Shown: one piece after another, positions 1-8,838 of the stretch
How positions within the stretch are numbered: the first letter of the stretch is position 1
How the letters are laid out: each line of letters opens with the position of its first letter
Assembly (NCBI RefSeq): GCF_014206875.1
Contig: NZ_JACIJO010000003.1
Coordinates: 698,561-762,560 of the forward strand
Source of the DNA: Algoriphagus iocasae
GTDB lineage: Bacteria > Bacteroidota > Bacteroidia > Cytophagales > Cyclobacteriaceae
Direction of reading: 5' to 3'
Length of the DNA: 64,000 nucleotides
Made by a program: the position numbers and the translations under genes
The notes under the pieces: model-generated
The model's database searches: none
What the model saw: only the letters and a program-made list of their open reading frames with translations
What the model was told of the DNA's origin: nothing

Positions 1-198
1 CCCTTTGATTACGATTTTTCTCCTATCAATAATTATCTACAAGGGGGATTTGGATCTGTTTCCGACATCCTTCTTCTGTCTTCTGTCCCTTCAAACATCA
101 AACATCTGACATCAAACATCTGACATCCGACATCCCACTTCCGTCTTCGGTCTTCAGTCTTCCGACTCTTCAAACATCTGACATCCTTCATCCGACAA
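1..198. repeat. Composite-repeat tail plus pyrimidine-rich repeat tract
   Basis: The first 60 bases (CAAGGGGGATTTGGATCTGTTTCC) match the tail found at the end of every unit in the two large repeat arrays of this window. They are followed by a degenerate tract built from CAAACATC, TGACATC and GTCTTC words up to the end of the GH43 gene. A 63-codon frame crosses it on the minus strand but consists only of the repeat words and is not a gene. Confidence 0.6.
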
Positions 199-1215
199 TC
201 AAGGTTTGTATGGTCCCACAACAACCAATTTATCCCCAGTTAAATCCACTTCAAATAAATGGGGAACTCTGATATATCGGCCATTTTCGGATCTATGGCT
301 ATGAACACTCATCAAAGTTTTATTTTCAAAAGTTGTGAATATCATCCCATGACCAAAATTCAGCGGTGTAATCGGCTCTTTCTCCTGGATCCAAGGACCG
401 TCCAAGGTGCCAGATTCGGAATAGGCGACTCCTTGAACATACTTATCATAAATCCAGCTAGTCCATAACATTCCTAACCTTCCACTTCCGGTATTAAACA
501 GAAAAGGGCCATCGGTAACCTTATTGGGAACATCATTTCCATCTTTATCTTTTTCCCTGCTCCATGGAGAATCACTGGCTTTAAAAAGCAATTTTCCCTC
601 GCCTAAAGATCCACTTAAGTCTGGCTTCAGTTCGATTTTTTCAATGGTCCCATTGAGATTTTGTAGCCATTCATAACAGTAAACCATGTATGGTTTTCCG
701 TCCTTATCAACCCAAAATGTACCGTCCAAAGTGGGTTTATCGGCTGGAAGGTAGGTAGGATCAGCCATGGGGAGGTAAGGGCCTTCGGGCTGATCACTCA
801 CCAGCACATGACTCGCACGACGATCGATGATATTTCCGGCAACAGTGTCAATTTTGACGTTGGTGTTGGTGAAAGTAGCGAAGTAGTAATATTTCCCTTT
901 GTAGGCATGGAGCTCGGCTGCCCAAATCATCGGCCTATGTCCCATCCAGGATTCAGGATCAGTTTTGGTAACACGATATGGGCCTTCCCAGGATTTCAAA
1001 TCCTTACTTTTCCAAATCATTCCTCCAGTTCCGGTCATGTAGTAGGAATTAGACTTTTGATCCGCAAGAATATAGGGATCACTCAGTCTGATGGAGTCTA
1101 AGGGGATATTTTTCCTTACCGTGATATTTCGCTGAGCATGTACCCCAAATGAAAAAAACAGGATTAAAATAGTTGCAGTAAAAAGCTGAATCAGTTTTTG
1201 CCGGAAAGAATTCAT
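199..1215 (-). CDS. Secreted glycoside hydrolase family 43 protein
   Basis: Likely acts on arabinose- or xylose-containing side chains outside the cytoplasm. The 338-residue protein has a signal peptide ending near residue 27 (FGVHAQ), then a single five-bladed-propeller-sized GH43 domain. Seen motifs are LSDPYI with Asp46 as the expected general base, WAAELHAYKGKYYYF, and LDGTFWVDKDGKPYMVY with the expected pKa-setting Asp. At the place where GH43 enzymes usually have Glu-Gly-Pro the sequence reads VTDGPFLF, so Asp235 replaces the usual acid Glu. I believe a subgroup of GH43 shares this, but cannot check. No accessory binding domain. It is transcribed leftward, away from elaA. Exact substrate unknown. 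Confidence 0.85.
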   Translation of the reverse strand: MNSFRQKLIQLFTATILILFFSFGVHAQRNITVRKNIPLDSIRLSDPYILADQKSNSYYMTGTGGMIWKSKDLKSWEGPYRVTKTDPESWMGHRPMIWAAELHAYKGKYYYFATFTNTNVKIDTVAGNIIDRRASHVLVSDQPEGPYLPMADPTYLPADKPTLDGTFWVDKDGKPYMVYCYEWLQNLNGTIEKIELKPDLSGSLGEGKLLFKASDSPWSREKDKDGNDVPNKVTDGPFLFNTGSGRLGMLWTSWIYDKYVQGVAYSESGTLDGPWIQEKEPITPLNFGHGMIFTTFENKTLMSVHSHRSENGRYIRVPHLFEVDLTGDKLVVVGPYKP

Positions 1216-1350
1216 AAGGAGAGAAATAGGTATATGGGAATTTAATCAGGTGTATTGTCTTAAGCTACAAATTTTACTTTGGAGAAGCTTTTTAAGGGTA
1301 AGGATGGTTTTTGGATTCAGGATATGGTTCAATTTCCTTTTTGAATAATA

Positions 1351-1485
1351 TGTATATCCACTTTCTTACCAGTAGCCAAAGAAAAAGGGCGTTAAAGCAT
1401 CTTTCATAGTGCTGTCGACAGTGGACGATTATCCGGGACTTTCCAAACTCATTCTTTAATTAGTGGCTCCATTGCGGATAATCAT
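1351..1485 (-). repeat. Dispersed ~150-bp element, copy A
   Basis: One of five copies of a dispersed non-coding element in the window. It starts TATATCCACTTTCTTACC, contains AGTAGCCAAAGAAAAAGG, GACAGTGGACGATTATCCG and an ATTCTTTAA block, and ends CCATTGCGGATAATCAT. The ends form an imperfect terminal inverted repeat of the type TATCCGC/GCGGATA. It lies in the 372-bp spacer between the divergent GH43 and elaA genes; nothing else is seen in that spacer. Confidence 0.75.
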
Positions 1486-1587
1486 GTTGAATAATTTTTC
1501 TCAAGGTCCTTTCAGAATTACCTACGATTTTTGAGCTTTGGATTTTGAAAGAGCGGATCTCTTTTGGATTAAATTCTAAATCAACAC

Positions 1588-2040
1588 ATGACTAGTATAT
1601 CTGCGGTTAAATCATTTGCCGAACTCAGCAATTACGAACTTTACAACATCTTAAAATTAAGGAACGAGGTATTTGTAGTGGAGCAAAACTGTGTCTATCA
1701 GGATGCAGATAATAAGGATCTGAAAGGAGATCATTTGATGATCAAAGGGGAGGATGGATTATTGGCATATGCTAGGATTTTGCCTCCTGGGGTTTCTTAT
1801 AAGGAAGTTTCTATCGGCAGGGTAGTGAGTCATCCAAATGCGAGAAGAACGGGTGTTGGAAGGGAATTAATGAAAAAAGCGCTGGAATTTATTTTGGAGA
1901 AATACGGTCCTTGCCAAGTTAGAATCAGTGCCCAGACTTACTTGAGAGCTTTCTATTCCTCCTTTGGATTTGAAGCTGTTGGGGAGGTGTATTTAGAAGA
2001 TGGTATCGAGCATGTAGAAATGCTGGTCAAGGTGAAGTAA
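1588..2040 (+). CDS. elaA: ElaA-type GNAT N-acetyltransferase
   Basis: A 150-residue single-domain GNAT protein, the full usual length for the ElaA group, predicted to move an acetyl group from acetyl-CoA to an unknown acceptor in the cytoplasm. Visible family marks are LRNEVFVVEQNCVYQDAD near residue 25-42, typical of ElaA, the central strand SIGRVVSHPNARRTGVGREL where RRTGVG forms the acetyl-CoA pyrophosphate loop, and the C-terminal FGFEAVGEVYLEDGIEHVEM. The ATG at 1588 is the first in frame and fits the family N-terminus. Monocistronic by position: dispersed repeats lie on both sides. The physiological substrate of ElaA proteins is not known to me. Confidence 0.88.
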   Translation: MTSISAVKSFAELSNYELYNILKLRNEVFVVEQNCVYQDADNKDLKGDHLMIKGEDGLLAYARILPPGVSYKEVSIGRVVSHPNARRTGVGRELMKKALEFILEKYGPCQVRISAQTYLRAFYSSFGFEAVGEVYLEDGIEHVEMLVKVK

Positions 2041-2094
2041 GGATGTGGAATACTAATTTTTCTGAGAGGATATTTGGGAATATTGACTAAAATT

Positions 2095-4235
2095 GAATTA
2101 AGCCCTTCGCCAAATTCCCTCTAAGATTTCGATTTTCGTCCAATCAGAAATCATGTTTCAAGAGGTGTTGGATCCGATTCCTATTTACCTACTGAGGCAG
2201 TGAACTGCGACTTGCAACTCCTCACTTTAAACTACTATTTCTTTCAGACTTCTGATTTTAGACTTCTGACTTCAGACCTACCTTCGGCAGGCAAGCTGCC
2301 TACTGAAAACTGCCTGTAGATCTCTTTCCATCTTGCTGGCTTAACATTCCGTCTCCGAATGATGATCCCGGGCCAGCGCTGGGAAAATTTTTATTTCTTT
2401 GACGGGCATTTCAGCCTTCGTTCCTCAGGCTTTCATACCCGTCTACCAAGCTATGACCCCTACAGGGTCTTTTTGAATTTCTATTATTTTCCAATCAGAA
2501 ATCATGTTCCAAGGGGGATTGGATCCGTTTCCAATTTACCTACTGAGTCTGTTCACTGAGACTTCCTTTTTCCAACTTCCTCTTTAAACTTTAAACTCCT
2601 CACTTTAAACTTCCTTTCCTTTCAGACTTCTGATTTAAGACTTCTAACTTCAGACCTACCTTCGGCAGGCAAGCTGCCCACTGCTTACTGCGACTGTATA
2701 CTGAAGCTGCGACCTACCTTCGGCAGGCAAGCTGTCTACTTGAAACTGCCTGTAGATCTCTTTCCATCTTGCTGGCTTAACGTTCCGTCTCCGAATGATG
2801 ATCCTGGGCCAGCGCTGGGAAAATTTTTATTTCTTTGACGGGCATTTCAGCCTTCGTTCCTCAGGCTTTCATACCCGTCTACCAAGCTATGACCCCTACA
2901 GGGTCTTTTTGAATTTCTATTATTTTCCAATCAGAAATCATTTTACAGGAGGTGTTGGATCCGTTTCCAATTTACCCACTGCGACTGTTCACAGAGACTT
3001 CCTTCTTCCTTCTTCCAACTTCCCTCTTCCTCTTTAAACTTTAAACTCTCCACTTTAAACTTCCTTTCCTTTCAGACTTCTGACTTTAGCTTTCTGACTT
3101 CAGACCTACCTTCGGCAGGCAAGCTGCCTACTGCTTACTGCGACTGCCCACTGCGACTGCATACTGAAGCTGCGACCTACCTTCGGTAGGCAAGCTGCCC
3201 ACTGAGACTTGCAACTAGATCTCTTTCCATCTTGCTGGCTTAACGATCCGTCTCCGAATGATGATCCTGGGCCAGCGCTGGGAAAATTTTTATTTCTTTG
3301 ATGGGCATTTCAGCCTTCGTTCCTCAGGCTTTCATACCCGTCTACCAAGCTTTGACCCCTACAGGGTCTTTTTGAATTTCTTTAAATCTTTCAGACTTCT
3401 GATTTCTGACTTTTGACTTCAGACCTACCTCGATACGTCAAAAATTCCCCTAACCCCCTTAGATTTCGATTTTTTTTCCAATCAGAAATCATGTTCCAAG
3501 AGGGATTGGATCCGTTTCCAATTTACCTACTGAGACTATTCACTGATACTTGTAACTACTCACTTTAAACTACCTTTCCTTTCAGACTTCTGAATTAAGA
3601 CTTCTGACTTCTGATTTTTCACTTTAAACTTTAAACTTTAAACTTTTCACTTTAGACTTCTGACTTTTAATTTAAATTCCCAAACGACTGCGACCTACCT
3701 TCGGCAGGCAAGCTGCCTACTGAAAACTGCCTGTAGATCTCTTTCCATCTTGCTGGCTTAACGTTCCGTCTCTGAATGATGATCCCGGGCCAGCGCTGGG
3801 AAAATTTATATTTCTTTGACGGGCATTTCAGCCTTCGTCCCTCAGGCTTTCATACCCGTCTACCAAGCTTTGACCCCTACAGGGTCTTTTTGAATTTCTT
3901 TAAATCTTTCAGACTTCTGATTTCAGACTTCTGACTTCAGACCTACCTCGATACGTCAAAAATCCCCCAGCCCCCTTAGATTTCGATTTTCTTCCAATCA
4001 GAAATTATGGTCCAAGGGGGATTGGATCCGTTTTCAACATTCAACTTATAATTTCCTGCATTCCACTTTAAACTTTAAACTCTCCACTTTAAACTACCTT
4101 TCCTTTCAGACTTCTGACTTCTCACCTACCATCGGCAGGCAAGCTGCCCACTGCTTACTGCGACTGTCCACTGCGACTGCATACTGAAGCTGCAACCTAC
4201 CTTCGGCAGGCAAGCTGCCTACTGAAAACTGCCTA
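2095..4235. repeat. Tandem array of composite hairpin repeats (array 1)
   Basis: About four units with a period of 440-520 bp; the shared core begins at 2318, 2753, 3217 and 3733. Each core reads CTTTCCATCTTGCTGGC, GGGCCAGCGCTGGG, then a nested hairpin (first copy 2401-2443: outer GACGGG/CCCGTC, inner AGCCT/AGGCT), then TACCAAGCTATGACCC-CTACA-GGGTC, then CCAATCAGAAATCATG and GGATCCGTTTCC. Cores are separated by variable pyrimidine-rich tracts with CAGACTTCTGA, CTTTAAACTTTAAAC and CTACCTTCGGCAGGC words. In the third unit GACGGG becomes GATGGG, which still pairs with CCCGTC through a wobble. Small open frames here (2359-2559, 2795-3037) are the same repeat translated twice and are not genes. 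No transposase is adjacent. Confidence 0.85.
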
Positions 4236-4291
4236 CTGACTTGGAACAATCATTGACCTTATTGGTTAGTATTGTTTATTATTTTCATGAA

Positions 4292-5317
4292 ATGAAAAAC
4301 CCCGATCTCCTAGTTTTTAATTCAAAAGGTATTTATTGCCCTAGAGCAAAGGTGTATTTGGATCCATGGAGACCGGTCAGTCATGCTATCATTACTCATG
4401 GTCATTCTGATCATGCTCGATTTGGGCATAAAAATTACCTGACTCATTATTCGAATATTCCCATTTTGAAACATAGGCTTGGAGATATCTCTGTTCAAGG
4501 AGTAGAATGGAATACGCCTTTTGAAATTAATGGAGTGACTTTTAGTTTGCATCCAGCTGGACATATTATTGGTTCCTCGCAAGTGCGGGTTGAATACAAA
4601 GGAGAAGTTTGGGTTTTTACTGGAGATTACAAAGATGAGAATGATGGGGTGGCAGTGCCATACGAACCCATCAAATGCCATACGATGATCACGGAATGTA
4701 CTTTTGGGATTCCTGCCTTCAAATGGAAGCCACAGCAGCAAGTATTTGACGAAATCAATGCCTGGTGGAAAGAGAATAAAGAAGAAGGTAAGACCTCGGT
4801 TCTTTTTGGCTATAGCCTGGGCAAAGCACAGAGGATTCTCAAATACCTGGACCCTTCTATTGGTACTATTTTTACCCATGGAGCAATTGAAAATATGACA
4901 GAGGTTCTCAGGCCTCAGATTTCACTTCCACCCACCCATTTGATCACTAGGGAAACTAAAGGAAAAGAGATTCAAGGAGGGATGGTCATTGCGCCTCCCA
5001 GTGCCCATGGATCTTCTTGGATGCGTAAACTGGTTCCTTACGAAACCGGAACCTGTAGCGGTTGGATGGCCTTTCGTGGAGCAAGGAGAAGAAGAGCGAC
5101 TGATAAAGGATTTGTGATTTCAGATCATTGTGACTGGCAGGGTTTGTTGAATAGCATTAAAGCCAGTGAAGCAGAAAGAGTAATCTGCACTCATGGATAT
5201 ACTGATATTTTTAGCAAATACCTGAGTGAATTAGGCTACGATGCCAGCGTGGAAAATACAGACTATGATGGTGAAAAAGAAGAAGTGTCAAGTGGTGCAG
5301 AAAAGGATAGCGTATGA
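4292..5317 (+). CDS. Ligase-associated MBL-fold DNA exonuclease
   Basis: A metallo-beta-lactamase/beta-CASP-type protein of the family found beside bacterial ATP-dependent DNA ligases, predicted to trim DNA ends for a repair ligase. The metal site HGHSDH is at residues 36-41; later ligands appear in HPAGHIIGSSQ, FTGDYKDE and, near the C-terminus, SDHCDW and CTHGYTD. It overlaps the ligase gene by 4 bp (ATGA), so the two are probably translationally coupled. An in-frame TTG at 4241 would add 17 residues, but these come from the tail of the repeat array, so the ATG at 4292 (MKNPDLLVF) is chosen; it gives 341 residues. The family function rests on known members; activity here is inferred. Confidence 0.85.
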   Translation: MKNPDLLVFNSKGIYCPRAKVYLDPWRPVSHAIITHGHSDHARFGHKNYLTHYSNIPILKHRLGDISVQGVEWNTPFEINGVTFSLHPAGHIIGSSQVRVEYKGEVWVFTGDYKDENDGVAVPYEPIKCHTMITECTFGIPAFKWKPQQQVFDEINAWWKENKEEGKTSVLFGYSLGKAQRILKYLDPSIGTIFTHGAIENMTEVLRPQISLPPTHLITRETKGKEIQGGMVIAPPSAHGSSWMRKLVPYETGTCSGWMAFRGARRRRATDKGFVISDHCDWQGLLNSIKASEAERVICTHGYTDIFSKYLSELGYDASVENTDYDGEKEEVSSGAEKDSV

Positions 5318-6912
5318 AGGATTTTGCCCAACTAATCGAGGAACTGGATGCTACCACTAAAACCAATAGAAAAGTGGCGGCTTTGGCGGAGTATTTTAGA
5401 AATGCCTCTGAAGCCGATAAAATCTGGACCATTGCCATTCTTTCCCACAGAAGACCTCCAAGACCGGTCAATACTACTTTGCTTCGTGAATATGCAGCCG
5501 AACTTGCCCAAATCCCACTTTGGTTATTTGAGGACAGTTACCATATAGTTGGAGATCTTGCAGAATCTATTGCTTTGGTCATACCAAATGACCAAATGAA
5601 AAGTGATCAATCCCTATCCGAAATTCTAGAGGAATTGATCCTTTTAAAAGCCAAAGCAGAGCAAGAGAAAAAAGAATATGTCCAGCAAAAGTGGATGCAA
5701 TTGGATTATTATTCCCGCTTTGTTTTTACCAAACTGTTGACTGGAGGTTTTCGAATAGGGATCAGCCAAAAGCTCATGACCAAAGCCCTTTCTCAGGTAA
5801 CGGATGTGCCGGAAGATGAACTAGCCTATAGACTGATGGGAGACTGGACTCCTGCTTCAACGAGTTTTGAGGAATTGATTTTTGGTAGAAATGAGCAGGC
5901 CTATGTGTCTAAACCTTTCCCTTTTTACTTGGCATATGCATTGGAAAATGAGCTGGAGGAATTAGGAGATGTTTCGGAATGGTCATTCGAACATAAATGG
6001 GATGGAATCCGAGGCCAATTGATTTGTAGGAAGGGAGAGTTGTTTCTTTGGACTAGAGGGGATGAACTGGTATCGGATAAGTATCCCGAACTCTTGGAGT
6101 TGGTTGATTTTATTCCTGATGGGACGGTTTTGGATGGAGAGATATTGCCCTTTATTGATGGAGAGATTGGTACATTCAACGATCTGCAAACGCGGATCGG
6201 AAGAAAGACGGTGAGTAAATCTATCCTTAAAAAAGTGCCTATTGTTTTTAGAGCTTATGATCTTTTGGAATTTGAAGGAAAGGATATGAGAAAGCTCAGT
6301 TATCAAGAAAGAAGAGAGTTATTAGAGCCTTTAATCGCTGATATTGCCCATCATTCTTTACAACTGTCAGAAAGGCTAAGTTTTAATTCCTGGGAAGAGG
6401 CCATTGCTGAGAGGGAATTGGCAAGAGAAAAAAGGTCTGAGGGCTTAATGCTAAAGCGTAATGACTCACCTTATCGGGTTGGTAGGAAGAAGGGGGATTG
6501 GTGGAAATGGAAAATAGATCCTTTGACCATTGATGCGGTCTTGACCTATGCCATGCGAGGTCATGGGCGGAGAACCAATCTATTTACTGATTATACCTTC
6601 GGGCTTTGGGAAACGAATGAGGAAGGAAAGCAGGAATTAATGACATTTGCAAAAGCCTATTCGGGTTTGACCGACAAGGAATTTGCGCAGGTAGATGCCA
6701 TTATCAAAAAGACAACTTTGGAACGATTTGGTCCAGTGAGAAGTGTGGAGCCAACCTTGGTTTTTGAATTGGCATTTGAAGGGATAGCATTTTCTAGCAG
6801 GCATAAAAGTGGGGTGGCGGTTCGGTTTCCCAGAATCTTGAGATGGAGAAAAGACAAGACTATTGCGGATGCCAACAGCCTGGATGATCTGAAGGCTTTG
6901 ATTCCTAATTAA
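5314..6912 (+). CDS. ATP-dependent DNA ligase (LigB/LigC-like, repair type)
   Basis: Seals DNA nicks using ATP; bacterial ligases of this type act in repair rather than replication. The 532-residue protein has an alpha-helical N-terminal DNA-binding domain (about 1-200), the adenylation domain with motif I EHKWDGIRGQ, where Lys228 is the expected AMP-accepting lysine, then DGEILPF (motif III region), EGLMLKR (motif IV) and WWKWK (motif V), and a C-terminal OB fold. It begins inside the end of the exonuclease gene. In many bacteria this pair is followed by an Lhr-type helicase and a metallophosphoesterase; neither lies downstream here. The next gene is 283 bp away and unrelated. Confidence 0.9.
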   Translation: MKDFAQLIEELDATTKTNRKVAALAEYFRNASEADKIWTIAILSHRRPPRPVNTTLLREYAAELAQIPLWLFEDSYHIVGDLAESIALVIPNDQMKSDQSLSEILEELILLKAKAEQEKKEYVQQKWMQLDYYSRFVFTKLLTGGFRIGISQKLMTKALSQVTDVPEDELAYRLMGDWTPASTSFEELIFGRNEQAYVSKPFPFYLAYALENELEELGDVSEWSFEHKWDGIRGQLICRKGELFLWTRGDELVSDKYPELLELVDFIPDGTVLDGEILPFIDGEIGTFNDLQTRIGRKTVSKSILKKVPIVFRAYDLLEFEGKDMRKLSYQERRELLEPLIADIAHHSLQLSERLSFNSWEEAIAERELAREKRSEGLMLKRNDSPYRVGRKKGDWWKWKIDPLTIDAVLTYAMRGHGRRTNLFTDYTFGLWETNEEGKQELMTFAKAYSGLTDKEFAQVDAIIKKTTLERFGPVRSVEPTLVFELAFEGIAFSSRHKSGVAVRFPRILRWRKDKTIADANSLDDLKALIPN

Positions 6913-7195
6913 TCTAAACACTTAAATTAGACTTATTTCTTGTTTGATTTTTTCTTTGATGAAGATATGCTTTGATCTCAGAAGTGTCGGGTGCATCCAG
7001 TAAAACTTTCCTTAAGTATTTGAAGTAGGCCTATTAAGGCACCGGGTTTTGATTCAATCAATTACTCAAATTGTGGTATATCTTACGCTATTAGGTTAAA
7101 ATCCTGAAAATAATGCTTTCGAATTGAGGCTAGGAATCAATAATGGCTTTAGCATGGCCTTTGTACTTCAATAACTAAACTTTTCCCAACTTGAT

Positions 7196-7426
7196 ATGAA
7201 AACTGAAAGTCATCATTTGATCCAGGCATTAAAAAGAGTAACGGATTATTCAGAGGGGATTACATCCTTGCTTGCCGGTACTTATACTTTATCCCTTGCT
7301 TTGACTAAAGGAAATGCAGCAGTTAGGATAGCTTTGGGCTTGGCTGGTGGATATTTGATATTACGAAGTGGGAGTAAATTGCATTCATTAAACCAGGAAC
7401 CAAAAGTTTATAAACTTGAGAAATAG
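7196..7426 (+). CDS. Small hypothetical membrane-associated protein
   Basis: A 76-residue protein I do not recognise. It has a charged N-terminus (MKTESHHLIQALKRVTDYSEG), then two short hydrophobic stretches (about residues 22-35 and 41-57, rich in Gly, Ala and Leu: LLAGTYTLSLAL and ALGLAGGYLILR) and a polar Lys-rich tail. The layout recalls small DUF2892-type inner-membrane proteins, but this is only a resemblance. It is followed 57 bp later by a strong intrinsic terminator, which supports a real short transcript. No functional link to neighbours is evident. Confidence 0.6.
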   Translation: MKTESHHLIQALKRVTDYSEGITSLLAGTYTLSLALTKGNAAVRIALGLAGGYLILRSGSKLHSLNQEPKVYKLEK

Positions 7427-7482
7427 GAATAAACTCAGACTGATGTTTTCTAATACGCGATAGATACTGTCTAACGAACTAT

Positions 7483-7518
7483 AAAACCAATATTTCTAAC
7501 CAATATTGGTTTTTTTTT
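7483..7518 (+). terminator. Intrinsic terminator after the small membrane protein gene
   Basis: A perfect 12-bp stem (AAAACCAATATT with AATATTGGTTTT), a 7-base loop and a run of nine T. It separates the small hypothetical gene from the phytochrome operon. The rest of the 366-bp spacer up to 7792 is AT-rich and shows no other clear element; it probably holds the phytochrome operon promoter. Confidence 0.8.
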
Positions 7519-7792
7519 GCTTAAAATTGAGTGTTTTAAAATCTGTTTTTTGTGGTTCTGAAAGTATGATTTAGTCTTACAATTACCATATTTGAATCAT
7601 TTTGAATGATTATTGTTGGGTAAAGTGAGAATTTACTTAGAATTTATCTATTTGGTAAGCTTCAAATTCTGTTATTATTTGTAGTAGATTTGCTTTAATA
7701 GTTAGAAAAACAAGTAACAGTAAAAGCAGCGCATTTTACAATAATTGAATTGCCTGTCAGTTTTAGTTTCTAATACCTAGTAAACGTTTTAT

Positions 7793-8230
7793 ATGAACGA
7801 TAAATTGACCATATTTTATGCTGATGATGATCCTGATGATCAGGATTTCTTCAAGATCATTATTGATCGTATGAGCGAAAAATATGAAGTAATGCAACAC
7901 ATGGACGGGATTCAGTTGTTGGAGGCTTTAGAAAATCCACCACCTAGTCCACATGTAATATTTTTAGACATCAATATGCCTCGTATGAATGGAATTGAGG
8001 TCCTAAAAAGAGTGCGGCAGTCAGAGAAATTTGGGAAACTACCCATTGTCATTTTCTCTACCTCAAAAGAAGGCTCGGTGATCCAAGAAACTTTGGAACT
8101 TGGAGCAAATTACTATGTGCCTAAATCTGCCGGGTTTAAAGAATTGAAAAAGTCTATTGAGCATTCCCTGCAAATCAATTGGGAAACTTTTGTGCCCGAT
8201 TCCAATACATTTTTATATAAAGACAATTAG
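7793..8230 (+). CDS. Single-domain response regulator, phytochrome-associated
   Basis: A 145-residue CheY-like receiver with no output domain, of the Rcp1 type that pairs with phytochrome kinases. Acidic pocket residues are in ADDDPDD near residues 10-16, the phosphoacceptor is Asp59 (FLDINMPRMNG), and the conserved switch Ser/Thr and Lys are in FSTSKE and VPKSAG. It is the first gene of an apparent three-gene operon and lies 23 bp before heme oxygenase and about 600 bp before the kinase. The likely role is to receive phosphate from the phytochrome kinase downstream and pass the light signal on by protein interaction. The partner is inferred from position. Confidence 0.88.
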   Translation: MNDKLTIFYADDDPDDQDFFKIIIDRMSEKYEVMQHMDGIQLLEALENPPPSPHVIFLDINMPRMNGIEVLKRVRQSEKFGKLPIVIFSTSKEGSVIQETLELGANYYVPKSAGFKELKKSIEHSLQINWETFVPDSNTFLYKDN

Positions 8231-8253
8231 CCCGGGCTTATTATCAGAATTAA

Positions 8254-8838
8254 ATGAAGTTTTCTGAAAAACTTAAGAAAGCTACTGCTGTAGCACATAG
8301 TCAACTAGAGGATCAGGAAATTTCCAAGGCCCTACTTTCTAACGATATTTCTAAAAAGGATTATTGTACTTACCTTCAGTTGATGCAGGGGCTTTTGCAT
8401 GCTGCAGAAACTCATGTGTTCCATTTGCTATCCAAACATATCAAACATAGCTCAGCTAGGGGAAAGGCTTATTTAATCGAAAAAGATCTGGATTTTTTAG
8501 AATGGAAAACAGAAAACCTGAAAAATACTCAGGCTAATTTTGACCAGGAATTTACAGAAGCATTCGCTTTTGGAGTCGCTTATGTATTTGAAGGTTCCAC
8601 CCTGGGAGGGAGAATGATTTACCGTCATGTGGAGGAGAAATTGGGGGTGAAATATGATTCAGGAGCTTCCTATTTCTGGGGCTATGGAGAGAAAACCGGA
8701 TTAATGTGGAAAGAATTTCTTGAGGATTTAAATTCTTTTGAATCCCATAGCCAAGAAGCAGAAGCCATCATAGCCGGAGCTAATTATGCTTTTGAACAAA
8801 TCAAGAACACTTTTCAATCTGCAGCCCACCTCGTATGA
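8254..8838 (+). CDS. bphO: Biliverdin-producing heme oxygenase
   Basis: Opens heme to biliverdin, the chromophore of the phytochrome encoded next. The 194-residue size is normal for bacterial heme oxygenases. His15 in KATAVAHSQLED is the expected proximal heme ligand, and AYVFEGSTLGGRMI is the distal-helix signature with flexible glycines. The C-terminal part has WGYGEKTGLMWKEF, matching the family. The stop overlaps the start of bphP by 4 bp (ATGA), so chromophore supply and apoprotein synthesis look translationally coupled. The symbol bphO follows usage for phytochrome-linked heme oxygenases. Confidence 0.92.
   Translation: MKFSEKLKKATAVAHSQLEDQEISKALLSNDISKKDYCTYLQLMQGLLHAAETHVFHLLSKHIKHSSARGKAYLIEKDLDFLEWKTENLKNTQANFDQEFTEAFAFGVAYVFEGSTLGGRMIYRHVEEKLGVKYDSGASYFWGYGEKTGLMWKEFLEDLNSFESHSQEAEAIIAGANYAFEQIKNTFQSAAHLV

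Noticed and set aside
33..224. Minus-strand 63-codon frame
   Set aside because: Consists of repeated words from a low-complexity tract (RCLMFDVRC-type translation).
2359..3037. Two open frames starting MMIPGQRW and MMILGQRW
   Set aside because: Both are the core of array 1 read in the same frame; the nested hairpin accounts for the conservation.
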